This document shows positions 44,189-54,535 of a stretch of DNA of 64,000 bases, in pieces. This DNA is from Bombyx mori (Eukaryota; Arthropoda; Insecta; Lepidoptera; Bombycidae): contig NC_085133.1 in the NCBI RefSeq assembly GCF_030269925.1, positions 6,468,001 through 6,532,000 on the forward strand, read 5' to 3'. The translations under genes were made by a program, and so were the position numbers. The notes beneath the pieces were generated by a model. That model saw only the letters and a program-made list of their open reading frames with translations, made no database searches and was not told the DNA's origin. How positions within the stretch are numbered: position 1 is the stretch's first letter; each line of letters opens with the position of its first letter.

Positions 44189-44515
44189 GTGCAGAATGAG
44201 AACAAACAAAATAATGCGAAACACAAATCTCGGCGATGCAAAAGAAGATTTATGATGACGACGAAAATGGATGAAATGAGACTAGAATTGACCTGATCGT
44301 GACTTAAAAGTGAAGTGGAAAAGTGGACTATGATGTGGTTGTGTTAGGACTTTGAATATGCCTGATCGGGAGTCAGTGGGAGGTCCCGGGAACTCTGGAA
44401 GCGGTTTCCTACCACTACAGTTTCCCTCGGCGTTTGCTGCCTTCCATGCTACGACCCCACCAGGGACCCCGTCCGCAGCTATGCATCACGCTACGCATTA
44501 TCATCATCATGCTCA
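44189..44515 (+). CDS. host gene, first coding exon (52 codons), product unknown
   Basis: Translation starts at 44358 (ATG) and is open to a consensus donor (CA|GTAAGC) at 44516; an in-frame TGA 24 bases upstream confirms the start. A possible acceptor at 44187-44188 would make 44189-44357 the 5'UTR part of the same exon. The peptide begins MPDRESVGGPGNSGSG, continues FLPLQFPSAFAAFH and ends in the Ala/His-rich HHATHYHHHA. The codons are GC-rich compared with the surroundings, and low-complexity N-termini of this kind are common in insect developmental transcription factors and RNA-binding proteins. I do not recognise the gene. Following exons would lie far downstream. Coordinates give the whole exon; coding part 44358-44515. 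Confidence 0.6.
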
Positions 44516-44524
44516 GTAAGCTAT

Positions 44525-44966
44525 TCAATTTAAATCTATACTTATTTTTAATATTATAAAGCTGAAAAGTTTGTTTGTTTGAACGTGCTAATCTCAGGAA
44601 CTACTGGTCCGATATGAAAAATTATTTTAGTGTTAGATAGCCCATTTATCGAGGAAGGCTATAAGGCTGTATAACATCACGCTAAGACCAATACAAGCGG
44701 AGCACCAATAAATAATGTTTCAAAATCGGGGTTTTTTTCCTTTTGAGAACTTCCGCTGCGTGCGCTGCAGAAACGGTTAAAGTTTCGCTAAAATAATGTA
44801 TGACAAAATTATTCCCCTTTAAAAAATCTAAAAAAAAGTCCGCGACAGCATATGTCTATATGTTAAGGTTGGCTCACTATAACGTTTTTTATGCTAACCA
44901 AATTTGTTCTAAAATAAAGCATTATTTGTGAACTATTTCCACGCGGACGAAGTCGCGGGCAAAAGC
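44525..44966 (+). mobile_element. short non-autonomous Helitron, family D
   Basis: 5' TC-TATACTTATTTTTAATAT, CAGGAACTACTGGTCCG, AATCGGGGTTTTTTTCC, AAGTCCGCGACAGCATATG; 3' GACGAAGTCGCGGGCAAAAG-CTGG, where CTAG is expected (one change). It begins only 10 bases after the exon donor at 44516, in the presumed first intron. Confidence 0.75.
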
Positions 44967-45418
44967 TGGCAAAATATTCATATTTCCGTAAACAAGGACT
45001 TCATGAGTGAGTCGTCCGTGAGTGAGTGATCCGTGACAAAGGAATATGTAATAAAACCCGCAAAACCAATAGATCTTATTAGCAGACGGTCCGCAATTCA
45101 AACCACAACGTATGACTGCTTCGCGATAGTAATCATTGGTTTGTACAGAAGACAAAATGATTCCAACAAAATAACATAAGAATATCATCAATGTAGTCGA
45201 AGTCAATTAGATATGCCTTATTAAGGATGGTCCAAAAAATACTGGTGAGATCTTTACAAAAAAGGGACTACACTAGAGACGCCAGCTTTCATATAAAGAA
45301 TCAACAGAATCGTTTCACCCAGAAAAAAAGTGCTGAAGTAACAAACAATACACATAATAATATAAAGAAACAGTCGAATTGAGAACCTTTTGCTTTATTT
45401 GAAGTCAATTAAATATTG
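44967..45418. other. intron-like DNA with a faint Bm1 remnant
   Basis: GAGTGAGTCGTCCGTGAGTGAGTGATCCGTGA (45006-45037) is a short tandem. AATTCAAACCACAACGTATGACTGCTTCGCGATAG (about 45092) recalls the Bm1 middle. No gene. Confidence 0.4.
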
Positions 45419-45660
45419 TTTTTTTTTTATTGCTTAGATGGGTAGACGAGCTCACAGCCCACCTGGTGTTAAGTGGTTACTGGAGCCCATAGACATCTAC
45501 AACGTAAATGCGCCACCCACCTTGAGATATAAGTTCTTAGGTCTCAGTATAGTTACAACGGCTACCCCACCCTTCAAACCGAAACGCATTACTGCTTCAC
45601 GGCAGAAATAGGCGGGGTGGTGGTACTAACCCGTGCGGACTCACAAGAGGTCCACCAGTA
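45419..45660 (-). mobile_element. Bm1 SINE, 5'-truncated
   Basis: Near-consensus 3' body on the minus strand. It ends 28 bases left of the target duplication of the Harbinger element. Confidence 0.92.
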
Positions 45661-45691
45661 ACAAAGTACAAACACGTATTGTATCGGCTTA

Positions 45692-45707
45692 CACTCAGTT
45701 GCAGAAA
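45692..45707 (+). repeat. Harbinger left terminal inverted repeat
   Basis: CACTCAGTTGCAGAAA, preceded by the target duplication TTA. Its inner ten bases, GTTGCAGAAA, recur as GTTGCACAAA at 45773-45782. Confidence 0.95.
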
Positions 45708-45772
45708 GCGTTCTTTAGATATCTCATTAGATAAAGAGTCATTACCACTAATTATTTCATTAAATTAAAGAC

Positions 45773-45782
45773 GTTGCACAAA
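45773..45782 (+). promoter_or_regulatory. subterminal copy of the TIR core motif
   Basis: GTTGCACAAA differs by one base from GTTGCAGAAA of the terminal repeat. Right-hand counterparts on the other strand are at 49283-49292 and 49371-49380. A role as Myb-like protein or transposase binding site is inferred. Confidence 0.5.
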
Positions 45783-46075
45783 ACATAAATGGTTCCATTA
45801 TGAAGCCCTTTAGCTAAGGAATATTTAATGGCACCCTTAAAAAGTATTGCCAGCATTTAAATAAAAATTGAATGAAATGAGTGAATGTTTTACGTTTTGT
45901 TCACACAAATTTCATCAAAGTCGTTTTGTTCCTGTAAAATTAATGAGAATAAAACGCAAACGTCAAGTGCTGTCTGTCATGTCAAATGATTTGATTGATC
46001 GCATCGCTTACATTAAGTTCGTGGTGATTTCTTTCGCTGCATATTTTGATTTAATATTTTAATAATTTAAACAAA

Positions 46076-47940
46076 ATGTCGCAAAAACAAGTTAGAAAAC
46101 GTGGAGCAAATTACACTCAAGAGGAAAAAATATTGCTGCTGGATCTCATCATGCAGTAAGTACCTACCTATGGTTTACACTTAGCTTGTTGTGCTGGTAA
46201 ATAAATAATCTGTCTAGAAGATGATAAATTTTCGGAGATACAAGTAGGTATTTAAATCTAGCCAGTTATAATAAATTGTAGGGCAAACATGGTGAAGTCC
46301 CTTGACTGTAACATCAAATTAAGATTTTACCAAAATTACAACATGGCAATTCTGTAATTTTAAACATTATATATTGTAAAGTTTAGCTGTATAACTTGTT
46401 ATTTTTGCAGATATAAAGATATTGTGGAAAGTAAACGAACAGGTGGCATTATTATCCAAAAGAAAAAGGAGGTTTGGATAACTATAACCTCAAAATATAA
46501 TAGCAGCTGCAGTAGTGGTCCCAGGGATGTTGACCAGCTGAAAGCTTTATATGACAATATGAAGCAAAAATCTCGCAAAGAAATTAGTGAAAAAAATGTA
46601 AATTTAATTCTTAATTCCGTAGGGCACAGTATAAGATCATAGCTATATTTTAATTGTAAGTGTGTACTATATTTTAATTGTACTTGCGAGAACTTACCAA
46701 GTATTTTTTGTGTTGGATGAAAGGGATGTTCTCATTAACAATCTTCATTATTGTACCAATTTAATGAGAATTTATTTATGAGTATTAATTTATTAATATT
46801 TATTATGTGCAGTAATGTCATAAATTATAATATATTCACAGAAAGAAGCATATATTCAGGCAATGGAAATGGAAGTTGTGACTGAGGCAGACGTTACACG
46901 AGCTTTAATAAACATTAAAGAAGACAAGGTAAAGATCATTTATTAATAACATTTTACAAATATTAAAAGTGTTGATGTTTTCTATTTATTAATATAAATA
47001 TTTTTAGATCGAAATGAAAAAGACTGGTGGTGGCTTCTGGAAACCAAAATCTACGGAAACAGATGCAAAAGTTCTTTCAATAATAAAAGAACAGACGGAA
47101 CCACTTCACAATCCATATGATAGTGCAGCAGATTTTTTTAATGGTTTGTAATTTTTATTTTACATTTAATAATTTTCGTATTGCTGTAAGTACAGAGAAA
47201 CCTTAATTTCAGATGTAGTTGAAATAACTTGTACTGACGAAGGCAACAAGTTAATTGACAACGATTTAATAAATTCATCTCCGTACACACCTTGTGTAGC
47301 ACTAAAAGAAATAAGTATGACTACAGGTAAGTTTTAAATTTATATATGTGTATGGCATGTGTACATATTGTCAAATCACAACAATAATTTATGTATACTT
47401 ATATTTCTTATTTCTCTTTTTTCAGGTCTCGAAGAAGTAACCCCCAAAAGAGTAGCATCGGAAAGTGAGGGAAAAGTTGTAAAGAAAAGAGGTAGAGAAT
47501 TGAATTACACAGATTTATATTTTTATACTTAACCATTGATGAACTTGTGATTGTTTCAGGCTATAATCATAAACTGTTTTTTTTTATTCTAGAATTTTCA
47601 ATGGGATCTGGCAGTATAAAGAAAATAAATGAACCAGCACATATCAAAATGCTACAAAAAAAGAAAGGTTGGTACACAGCCAAGCTTTATCTTGTTATAC
47701 ATTTGTTAAGTTACATATTGTTGAAAAAATTATACTGGCATTTTTGTTTCAGTGACTCCAAGAAAATTAATAAAAAAATCATCTGCAGAGCAGTTAAAGA
47801 ACACATATTTCAAAAAAAAAAGTCAGAATGCTGATTTGGAAAGAAAAAAGCTGATGATTGAGATATTATACATCAAAAAAGAGCATGAACTTCGGATGCA
47901 GATTCTAAAAGCAAAACAGTGGAGACTAGAAAAACATTAG
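46076..47940 (+). CDS. Myb/SANT-like DNA-binding protein of the Harbinger element (8 exons, 310 aa)
   Basis: Accessory protein: in studied Harbinger elements it binds the element ends and brings transposase into the nucleus. Exons read by eye: 46076-46155, 46411-46597, 46842-46928, 47008-47143, 47213-47326, 47426-47491, 47593-47667, 47753-47940; every junction has GT/AG and the frame is kept throughout. Residues about 13-90 match a Myb/SANT-like domain (YTQEEKILLLDLIMQYKDIV, KKKEVWITI, RDVDQLKALYDNMKQKSRKE). A KKTGGGFW block, typical of these proteins, follows in exon 4. The last exon is a basic coiled coil (LERKKLMIEILYIKKEHEL). The start lies in AAACAAAATG, a good insect context, about 385 bp from the left end. 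A polyadenylation signal AATAAA is at 48023. Exon borders are unverified predictions. Confidence 0.82.
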
Positions 47941-48022
47941 TCTCCACTGATTTGCTTTTTTTAAATCTTCATGTTCATATGAATTCATTTTTAACATTTT
48001 TCATACTATTGTTAGCCACAGG

Positions 48023-48060
48023 AATAAAAACATATTTCGCACATATGTATTTCATTTATT
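48023..48060. terminator. facing polyadenylation signals of the two Harbinger genes
   Basis: AATAAA on the plus strand (48023-48028) serves the Myb-like gene; AATAAA on the minus strand (TTTATT at 48055-48060) serves the transposase. With cleavage 10-30 bases downstream the two mRNAs would overlap by a few bases at their 3' ends. Confidence 0.6.
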
Positions 48061-48106
48061 TCTTAAGTTATTATCTTTACACAAACAAGTATTAATTAAT
48101 TATAGT

Positions 48107-49156
48107 TTAACAAAACACACTATTTACTAGTGCAGCACGAACAGCACTGTTTGTGGACTGAGAACTTATAGACAATATTCCAATATTAGGACTGTCTACT
48201 GAAATTTCAATGTCTTCTGGAGGATCAACTTCATTTAGCTCTATGCATATGTTATGTAGCACTACACATGCCACAATCACCTGAAGAATGGTTGAAGTTT
48301 TTTTTAAAGTTATTCCTTTTTCCAAGCATGGGCAGCGACGTTTAAGTACCCCGAAGCACCTCTCCACAGTATTTCTAGTAGAAATGTGGCTTTTATTATA
48401 AGCTTCCTCTGCAGAATTTTGAGGATTCAAAAAAGGGGTCAGCAAATAGTTCTTATTGAAGTAGCCACTATCTCCTAATAAATGGTATGGGCTATATTTT
48501 CCTCTTTCAAAATCTGCACACAAATGGGAGTTGTTGAATATTGTTGAATCATGTACAGATCCTGGCCACCTTACAATTAAATCTCTTATTTTTAAAGAGG
48601 CATCACATACCGCTTGAACATTAATTGAAAAATATCCTTTTCTGCAACGATACAGTTCGGCTAAGGACCCTCCTCGGCTAACTATTTTGATATGGGTGCA
48701 ATCTAGGGCTCCTGCAACCCGTGGGAATCCAGCAATCTCATAAAAGTCTTCTGCAACCCTTCTCAACTCCTGCCTATCAGGCATCTTAATATAAGCTAAG
48801 CTCAGATCTGCGAGCTTGCGTGTCACTTTCTGTACTATACGACATACTGTTGATTTATGAATATTAACTAAATCACCAAGCACCTGCTGAAATGATCCAG
48901 TGGCAAAGAACCTCAAACAAATTAATAATTGTGTTATGCCATCTATGGCTTTATTTCGTTGTGTTACTGGTTCTAAATCCAAAAGTTCAGAAATTTGCAG
49001 AGCCGTAACTTTAGATAGACGATATCTAATGCGGAAATCTTCACCATCATGTTCATCAAATATATTTACCCTATCTGGTATTCTACGTCCAGTTGAAACG
49101 ACTTCTTCCGGGTCAGACAACGACGATAGGCTTGAGAGCGACATTTTAATTAGCAA
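48107..49156 (-). CDS. PIF/Harbinger transposase (349 aa, HARBI1-like)
   Basis: Cut-and-paste transposase of the DDE_Tnp_4 type; it acts in the nucleus and targets TWA sites such as the TTA duplicated here. The catalytic residues are in place: D152 (GALDCTHI), D229 (LLGDSGY) and E265 (NTVERCFGVLK), with 35 residues between the last two, the usual Harbinger spacing. WPGSVHDSTIF (197-207) and VVLHNICIE (298-306) are further family blocks. Residues 75-110 form a helix-turn-helix-like segment (HKSTVCRIVQ). The ORF is intron-free; the start could be M1 or M5 (MSLSSLSSLS). Length fits the family (350-400 aa). Stop TAA at 48107-48109; AATAAA on the minus strand at 48055-48060. Confidence 0.95.
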   Translation of the reverse strand: MLIKMSLSSLSSLSDPEEVVSTGRRIPDRVNIFDEHDGEDFRIRYRLSKVTALQISELLDLEPVTQRNKAIDGITQLLICLRFFATGSFQQVLGDLVNIHKSTVCRIVQKVTRKLADLSLAYIKMPDRQELRRVAEDFYEIAGFPRVAGALDCTHIKIVSRGGSLAELYRCRKGYFSINVQAVCDASLKIRDLIVRWPGSVHDSTIFNNSHLCADFERGKYSPYHLLGDSGYFNKNYLLTPFLNPQNSAEEAYNKSHISTRNTVERCFGVLKRRCPCLEKGITLKKTSTILQVIVACVVLHNICIELNEVDPPEDIEISVDSPNIGILSISSQSTNSAVRAALVNSVFC

Positions 49157-49282
49157 GAATAGGTTTTATCACTGAAACACTATTAATGACGATTTTAACG
49201 AGAGCGTTTGCAGTCATTAAAAATTACAACCTCAAACTGTCAAAATAATGGTCCTTTAGCGCCAATTTGACGTTAATGACGT

Positions 49283-49446
49283 TTTGTGCAACGTAAATTA
49301 TAGCTAATGTGCAAGATTGACACTTCATAAGTTAAATTTAAAGAGGCATTAAAATCTTTGCTAATGTTTGTTTGTGCAACAAGTTAATGATTCAATTGCA
49401 TTTAAAGAAGGCATTAAAATTTAAAGTCTGTTTCTGCAACTGAGTG
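49283..49446 (-). promoter_or_regulatory. right subterminal repeats and terminal inverted repeat
   Basis: TTTGTGCAAC at 49283-49292 and 49371-49380 and TTTCTGCAAC at 49431-49440 (inside the TIR, 49431-49446) are three copies of one core. The last two are each preceded by GGCATTAAAAT, giving a degenerate direct repeat of about 50 bp. They also lie upstream of the transposase start, where they may act as promoter elements. Confidence 0.55.
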
Positions 49447-49598
49447 TTAGTCTATTAATCAGTCAGTAACAGGTACGCATGCTATCATCCAGATAGAACC
49501 GGACGCAACGGAAATTTCATCAATAAGTAAAGCAACTGCCGCCCGTAACAATTTCGGATAAACTTTATAGATTACAACAGTATTAATATTGATTCACA

Positions 49599-49743
49599 AT
49601 GGTGGTAGAACCTCTTGAGAGTCCGCGCGGGTAGGTATCACCACCCTGCTTATTTCTGCCGTGAAGCAGTAATGCGTTTCGATTTGAGGGGTGGGTCAGC
49701 CGTTGTAACTACTTAACCTGAGATATACTAAGCAATTAATAAA
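49599..49743 (+). mobile_element. Bm1 SINE, internally deleted
   Basis: ATGGTGGTAGAACCTCTTG to CAGCCGTTGTAACTACTTAA, then a jump to TAAGCAATTAATAAA. About 100 bp before the 3' end are gone. Confidence 0.8.
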
Positions 49744-49744
49744 A

Positions 49745-52700
49745 TAAAAAGTTAAGTTTTAAAACACGAATTCCTAACCAAAGAATTACCTTGCATGCAA
49801 CTTTATAATGTTCCATCTACTTTCTATGGCTTACTTCTCCATTCAGCGGTATTAACTCGAACTCAATTAAACTCATAAAACAGCTTATTAACATAATACA
49901 CTCAAGCTATATCGTTGTTTTAGTGACTCGCTTATCATAATCCAATACGGGGATATCTCTCATCTACATATGTAATTTTATTGCGATTTTCTTGCAATGC
50001 AAGTGTCCTTTAGTATTACGACCGGACCGGTGATATCTGGCTGTGCCTAAACGTCAGTTTCTTTAAGTGAACCGCTCGATAAAAACCCAAGTTTTATTAG
50101 ACTCATTCGAATCGAACTCATTCGAAGGGTCCTTTTAATTACACAATTGCCGGCTCTCTTTCGAGTTATCTACGTGTTTATACCAAAACAATGTTGTGGA
50201 TGTACGACTATAAAATATTTCTTAATTAATCTTGAAGTACAAATTAGTTTCGCGTGCACCTTTTCGCGTACTGTTATTTAACCTCTTCAGGGACTTTGGC
50301 GCGTATGTGTAAGTTTGGATTTTTTTAAATTAGTTATACATATATTTAACTCTACGCTAAATGGCCACATAATATGTGAATTATTAAAAAAAATGAAAAT
50401 TCATTATGTTTCTTAATTTTATACAGGTACCTATGAAGTTTTTTTAAAAAAAAAAAAATAGGTCGCAATGAAGAATTAACTAAATTCATGTTGTTCATGC
50501 TTTGAAAAAATATTCCCTGAAGAGGCTAACGGTGACTTTTAAGAACTCTAATGTAAGCTTAACATAAAAATACATAATTTGGAGAATTTACATTGAGTTC
50601 AGGTATAACGAGGTAGGCCGTTTAGATTGGATTAAAGCAGTGGTATTAACAGCTCGTGGTCGATGCTCCATAAAATTCTCGGGTAAGACAAGGTGTTACT
50701 TAATTATAATTTATTGCAAAACATCGGACACGTAACCGATTCGATTCGGCCGCGACATTAATCTTCCGTAAATGGGAACAATAAAAGAAATCGTAAAGAA
50801 TCGACACCTGATTCAGTGAGCTGATGAATGACAGGCATGATGTACCTGGATTGAGACATTTACAACGTTAGGACCGACGTTAATAAAACGCACAACAAAT
50901 AACTTAGTCCCTTATGAGCGTGGGACGCGTGATGATGTTGCACTCGACTGAAGTGATTAATGGGTTCACGAATAATGCCCTTGTTCATTTTAAATCGGCT
51001 TATGAACTAAATTTACACACATTTTCAAAATAAGTCAATCACTATTCAGATATTGTTAAATTACCACTTTAATTCTTGACACGTAAAGTGATGCGATGGA
51101 ACCAATATCAATTCATTGAACCACTCAAATGGCCGACGGTAAATTTGTCATTACACACGACTTATGTGCAGTAATTGCATTCCTCGTTGCGTTACAAGAT
51201 TGCGATTGGAAGTATAAAGATGTCTTTCTCGGAAGTCCAGTAATCCTTTAACCACGGTTGCACGCGAAGGATTTCGTCGCCGGATGGCCGCACCCATTAA
51301 CGACAGTTTCTCGTTGCCTCATTTAACCCGCTGCTGCGATAATTGCCACCATGTGTTTATTTCTAAGCATTCTAATTATATCACGCACAATGGGTTGGAC
51401 ACGATCGACTATTTTCGTGATCGTTCGCTTCGTCAATGTCGATTTTGTCCGACCACAAAAGAGGTGTTGCGAGTCGGTTGTCGTTTGATTCATTAACTGG
51501 AACCCTTTGAACTGATGAATAGGCATCGTGGACTGCATTCCGTATTAATCTGCTCGGTGTTTTAGCTTCAATCCCTTTGTGAACTTATTTCTGTTCGAAA
51601 CGTTCGCATCGTTTGCTTTGTTCGTGACATTTCAATCTTGTTTTATTTCTTGTTTTGACGTTTGATCGTGCTTTCATTCATTGTTACATTTTTTAATAAA
51701 CGGCATACCATTGTACAGTTTTCCTATTAACTAAATTATGATGTATTAAAAAAATAAAGAAATTTTCAACCGCATATATAAAGTACGTTTCACAAAAGTC
51801 CTTTCATCTAACACATGTGTCGCCACAAAAGCTAGCCCATAATAACATGCTATTCACTCGCCCGCATCCCACTAAGGCCTTATTGTAACGTCCTGTCTTC
51901 ACAAATCATCGACAACAGAGAGAAAAAAAAACCCAATCATTATTTTGGTGTAAAGACAAAAGCACTATCAAATCTTGATTGTGCGACGTGTGTGGCTCTA
52001 TTGTTTTCGGCATGTACAAGCTTGCGCCAATTACATTTAATAACTTTATCATTTTCGGATCTATTTTATTGAGATACATCTTCATCTTGTAACGTGATAT
52101 TTGTATGGTAAAGTTTACTTTGTTGTGTCTTAATGCCGATTGTATAAAATGTTTTTATAGATGATTATCTTATCGTAGAAAATATGATACGTCCTCTAGA
52201 TCGTCAACGAGTCAGTCGTATTTTGTTTAGTTTATTGTATAATTTTCTTACAAGAATTATTTGACGTCTTTTCAAGGCTTGTGATAAAAATGTTAATGAT
52301 AACATTAAATTACGTTGTGATACAAAAATCTATCCAGAAAATTAATCTGTAGAGATTTAAACGACCAAAGTTTCGTATTCTAGTCTAATGTAAATTTCAA
52401 ACAGAAACAATTCAAACTGGCGAATTCAAGAATAACCGAATATATTTTCGACTTCTGCATATAATTTCCAAATCCTCAACTGGAAATCTATACGGATTGA
52501 TTTATTAGTACAGTTCGAACTGTGACTGCTTCGTCCGTACTTAAAATAAACATAAACCCCAAGAAACCAATTATTGGTTTTTGAACAAGTCTTTTAGAAG
52601 GAGGAGAAAGATTTACTGTGCCGTTCGATTTAAATGCTCCGAAGCCCTTGGCCATTGAAGCCAACTAAAATGGCTAGTACGAACTTTTAGGAAACCGATA

Positions 52701-53359
52701 ATAAAAGTTGCGATCCAATTACTGCGTTCGGATAAAATTACTGTCATCGTAAATTAAAATCTAAATAGAAACTAGTAAATGGGTTTTGTAATCCAAGGTG
52801 TCACGCATGGCTCGGCTCAAAGGCCAAATTATTTGAATAAAAATAATTACGAAAATCCATAATATTACCTGAGACCACTTCAAATGGCCTCACGAAAAAA
52901 ATAATGAGACAACTGCACGTCCAATTGTTTTTTTTGTAGTATTAGCACCGATCCTTTTCTAATCTACATCGCCATGTGTCAATAGCCCCCACCGTTCTAG
53001 AAAAAAAAAAGCGGGTCGGTCAATCGCATCCATAAAGGAGTTCCGGTCGTAAATTACCCCATCCCTGGACGAACTTTATTGTCAAGACTTCCCGGTATAA
53101 ATAGAGCAGAAGTTACAACGGAGATAAGGGTTTTCGTAAAATCGGGTTGAAGGGCGACTGGTTTTATTCTTATCTATGGATCATCAGTCCCCACCAAAGT
53201 TAATTAGTCGAGTTTTCTAATTACTTATCAGTGTATCATTATACCACTTACGATCCAATTTTCTGGTCGATTCGAAGCTGGGCAAATAGTCTATGGTTCA
53301 ATTTATTTCAACATCCTTTAACATTCTCAATTAATGTATGGTTAAGAATTAACATAGAT
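49745..53359. other. 3.6-kb stretch with no recognised repeat
   Basis: The longest interval here without a SINE, Helitron, MITE or LINE end. Small frames (51284-51538 on both strands) lack motifs. A TATAAATAG lies at 53096-53104, followed 25 bp later by TTACAACGG; it could be a core promoter. Elements I do not know could be hidden here. Confidence 0.4.
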
Positions 53360-53474
53360 GGTAAGCAGCGGACTGACTCTGCCCTTGGCATTGCTGAAAT
53401 CCATCCATGGGCGACGGTAACTACTCACCATCAGGTGGGCCGTATGCTCGTCTGCCTACAAGAGCAATAAAAAA
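53360..53474 (+). repeat. LINE 3' tail
   Basis: GGTAAGCAGCGGACTGACTC ... GGCGACGGTAACTACTCACC ... CTACAAGAGCAATAAAAAA; CCAT is duplicated near 53401. Confidence 0.75.
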
Positions 53475-53608
53475 ACATAGTATTACATTGTATTAATGTC
53501 AGTGCCATATATATACAACGATTTTGTTAAAGCCACATCTTCACCTATCAACTTCAGTCATTGAACGTAACTGTTGATAAGAATTGACAATATCAGAGGC
53601 ATTGTTTT

Positions 53609-53852
53609 ACTGGTAGGACCTCTTGTGAGTCCGCACGTGTAGGTATCACCACCCCGCCTATTTCTGCCGTGAAGCAGTAATGCGTTTCGGTTTGAAGGGC
53701 GGAGCAGCGGTTGTAACTATACTTGAGACCTTAGAGCTTATATCTCAAGGTTGGTGGCGCATTTACATTGTAGATGTCTATGGGCTTCAGTAACTACTTA
53801 ATACCAGGTGGGCTGTGAGCTCGTCTACCCATCTAAGCTAAAAAAAAAAAAG
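53609..53852 (+). mobile_element. Bm1 SINE, 5'-truncated
   Basis: ACTGGTAGGACCTCTTGTGAG to CATCTAAGCTAAAAAAAAAA. Several substitutions, including loss of CAAT before the A-run. Confidence 0.9.
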
Positions 53853-53927
53853 ATATGCTATATCCCCAAGTACCCTCTTATAACCTTTTTTGAACATATG
53901 CATAATGTTGGACATTTTTCTTTAAAC

Positions 53928-54027
53928 GAATTCATTGCCTACCCATTGCTAAGCAGCTCCCAAGCAGCATATTTGGATAGAAGAATTCACTGCCTGGCCA
54001 TTGCTAAGTGGCTCCCAAGCAGCATAT
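53928..54027 (+). repeat. tandem duplication, period 55 bp
   Basis: GAATTCATTGCCTACCCATT...AAGCAGCATAT at 53928 is repeated from 53983 as GAATTCACTGCCTGGCCATT...AAGCAGCATAT with a few changes. Both copies keep one open frame, but no product is recognised. Confidence 0.8.
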
Positions 54028-54535
54028 ACCCTGAATGCCGCCAAAAATTTTCAATTCCATGGGATTTTATAATGTTTGCGGATTTTAGCTACTCAATTTT
54101 ATTCCATCATCTATCTTTAGATCATAAGTATAATTGTATTCGAAGTCCCTCACAGACCGTCTCAATTAATTTAGGTTAATCACTTGTCCATCGCCTCCCA
54201 CGTAGCCATTCTAAGTATAGAATAAATAGATAACACGTTCATTGTAGGCAAATTTCCAGTGTCACGACAACGTGTAGTGGCGGTAAACAATAGTGGTACA
54301 TGACAGAAGTATAATGCTACTATATTACATTGTATTGATTGTCGGCTTTTGCTTTCTGCCTTATTGCTTTCAGATTTTGCAAAGGAATACCTACAGTATT
54401 AGCATGTCCTTGAATTTTGACCAAACAAATTATGACCTGACTGAGTGTGAAAGTGAATTGAATTTATTCAGTCAAACCTGGGTTATTTTTATTGCGTTTG
54501 TGCTTTATTATATCTTAAGCGTTTCATGTTTTTTT
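54028..54535. other. no recognisable feature
   Basis: A 123-aa frame (53808-54179) starts inside the Bm1 copy and runs through the tandem duplication; it has no motif and is not called as a gene. Confidence 0.45.

Larger units (their letters stand above)
45692..49446. mobile_element. complete PIF/Harbinger DNA transposon (3755 bp)
   Basis: Perfect 16-bp terminal inverted repeats CACTCAGTTGCAGAAA (45692-45707) and complement (49431-49446) are flanked by TTA on both sides (45689-45691, 49447-49449), the classic Harbinger target duplication. It holds two genes facing each other: a spliced Myb/SANT-like protein on the plus strand (46076-47940) and the DDE transposase on the minus strand (48107-49156). 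Both frames are unbroken as read. No other transposon is nested inside it. Intact ends, duplication and genes make a recent, possibly still competent insertion. Confidence 0.95.

Noticed and set aside
48900..49175. 91-aa plus-strand frame opposite the transposase
   Set aside because: It mirrors the coding strand of the transposase and has no motif of its own.
51284..51538. small frames on both strands in the repeat-free island
   Set aside because: Opposed frames of about 70 aa with no motif; more likely chance than a host exon.
53808..54179. 123-aa reading frame
   Set aside because: It starts in the Bm1 tail and runs through a local tandem duplication; composition and content look random.
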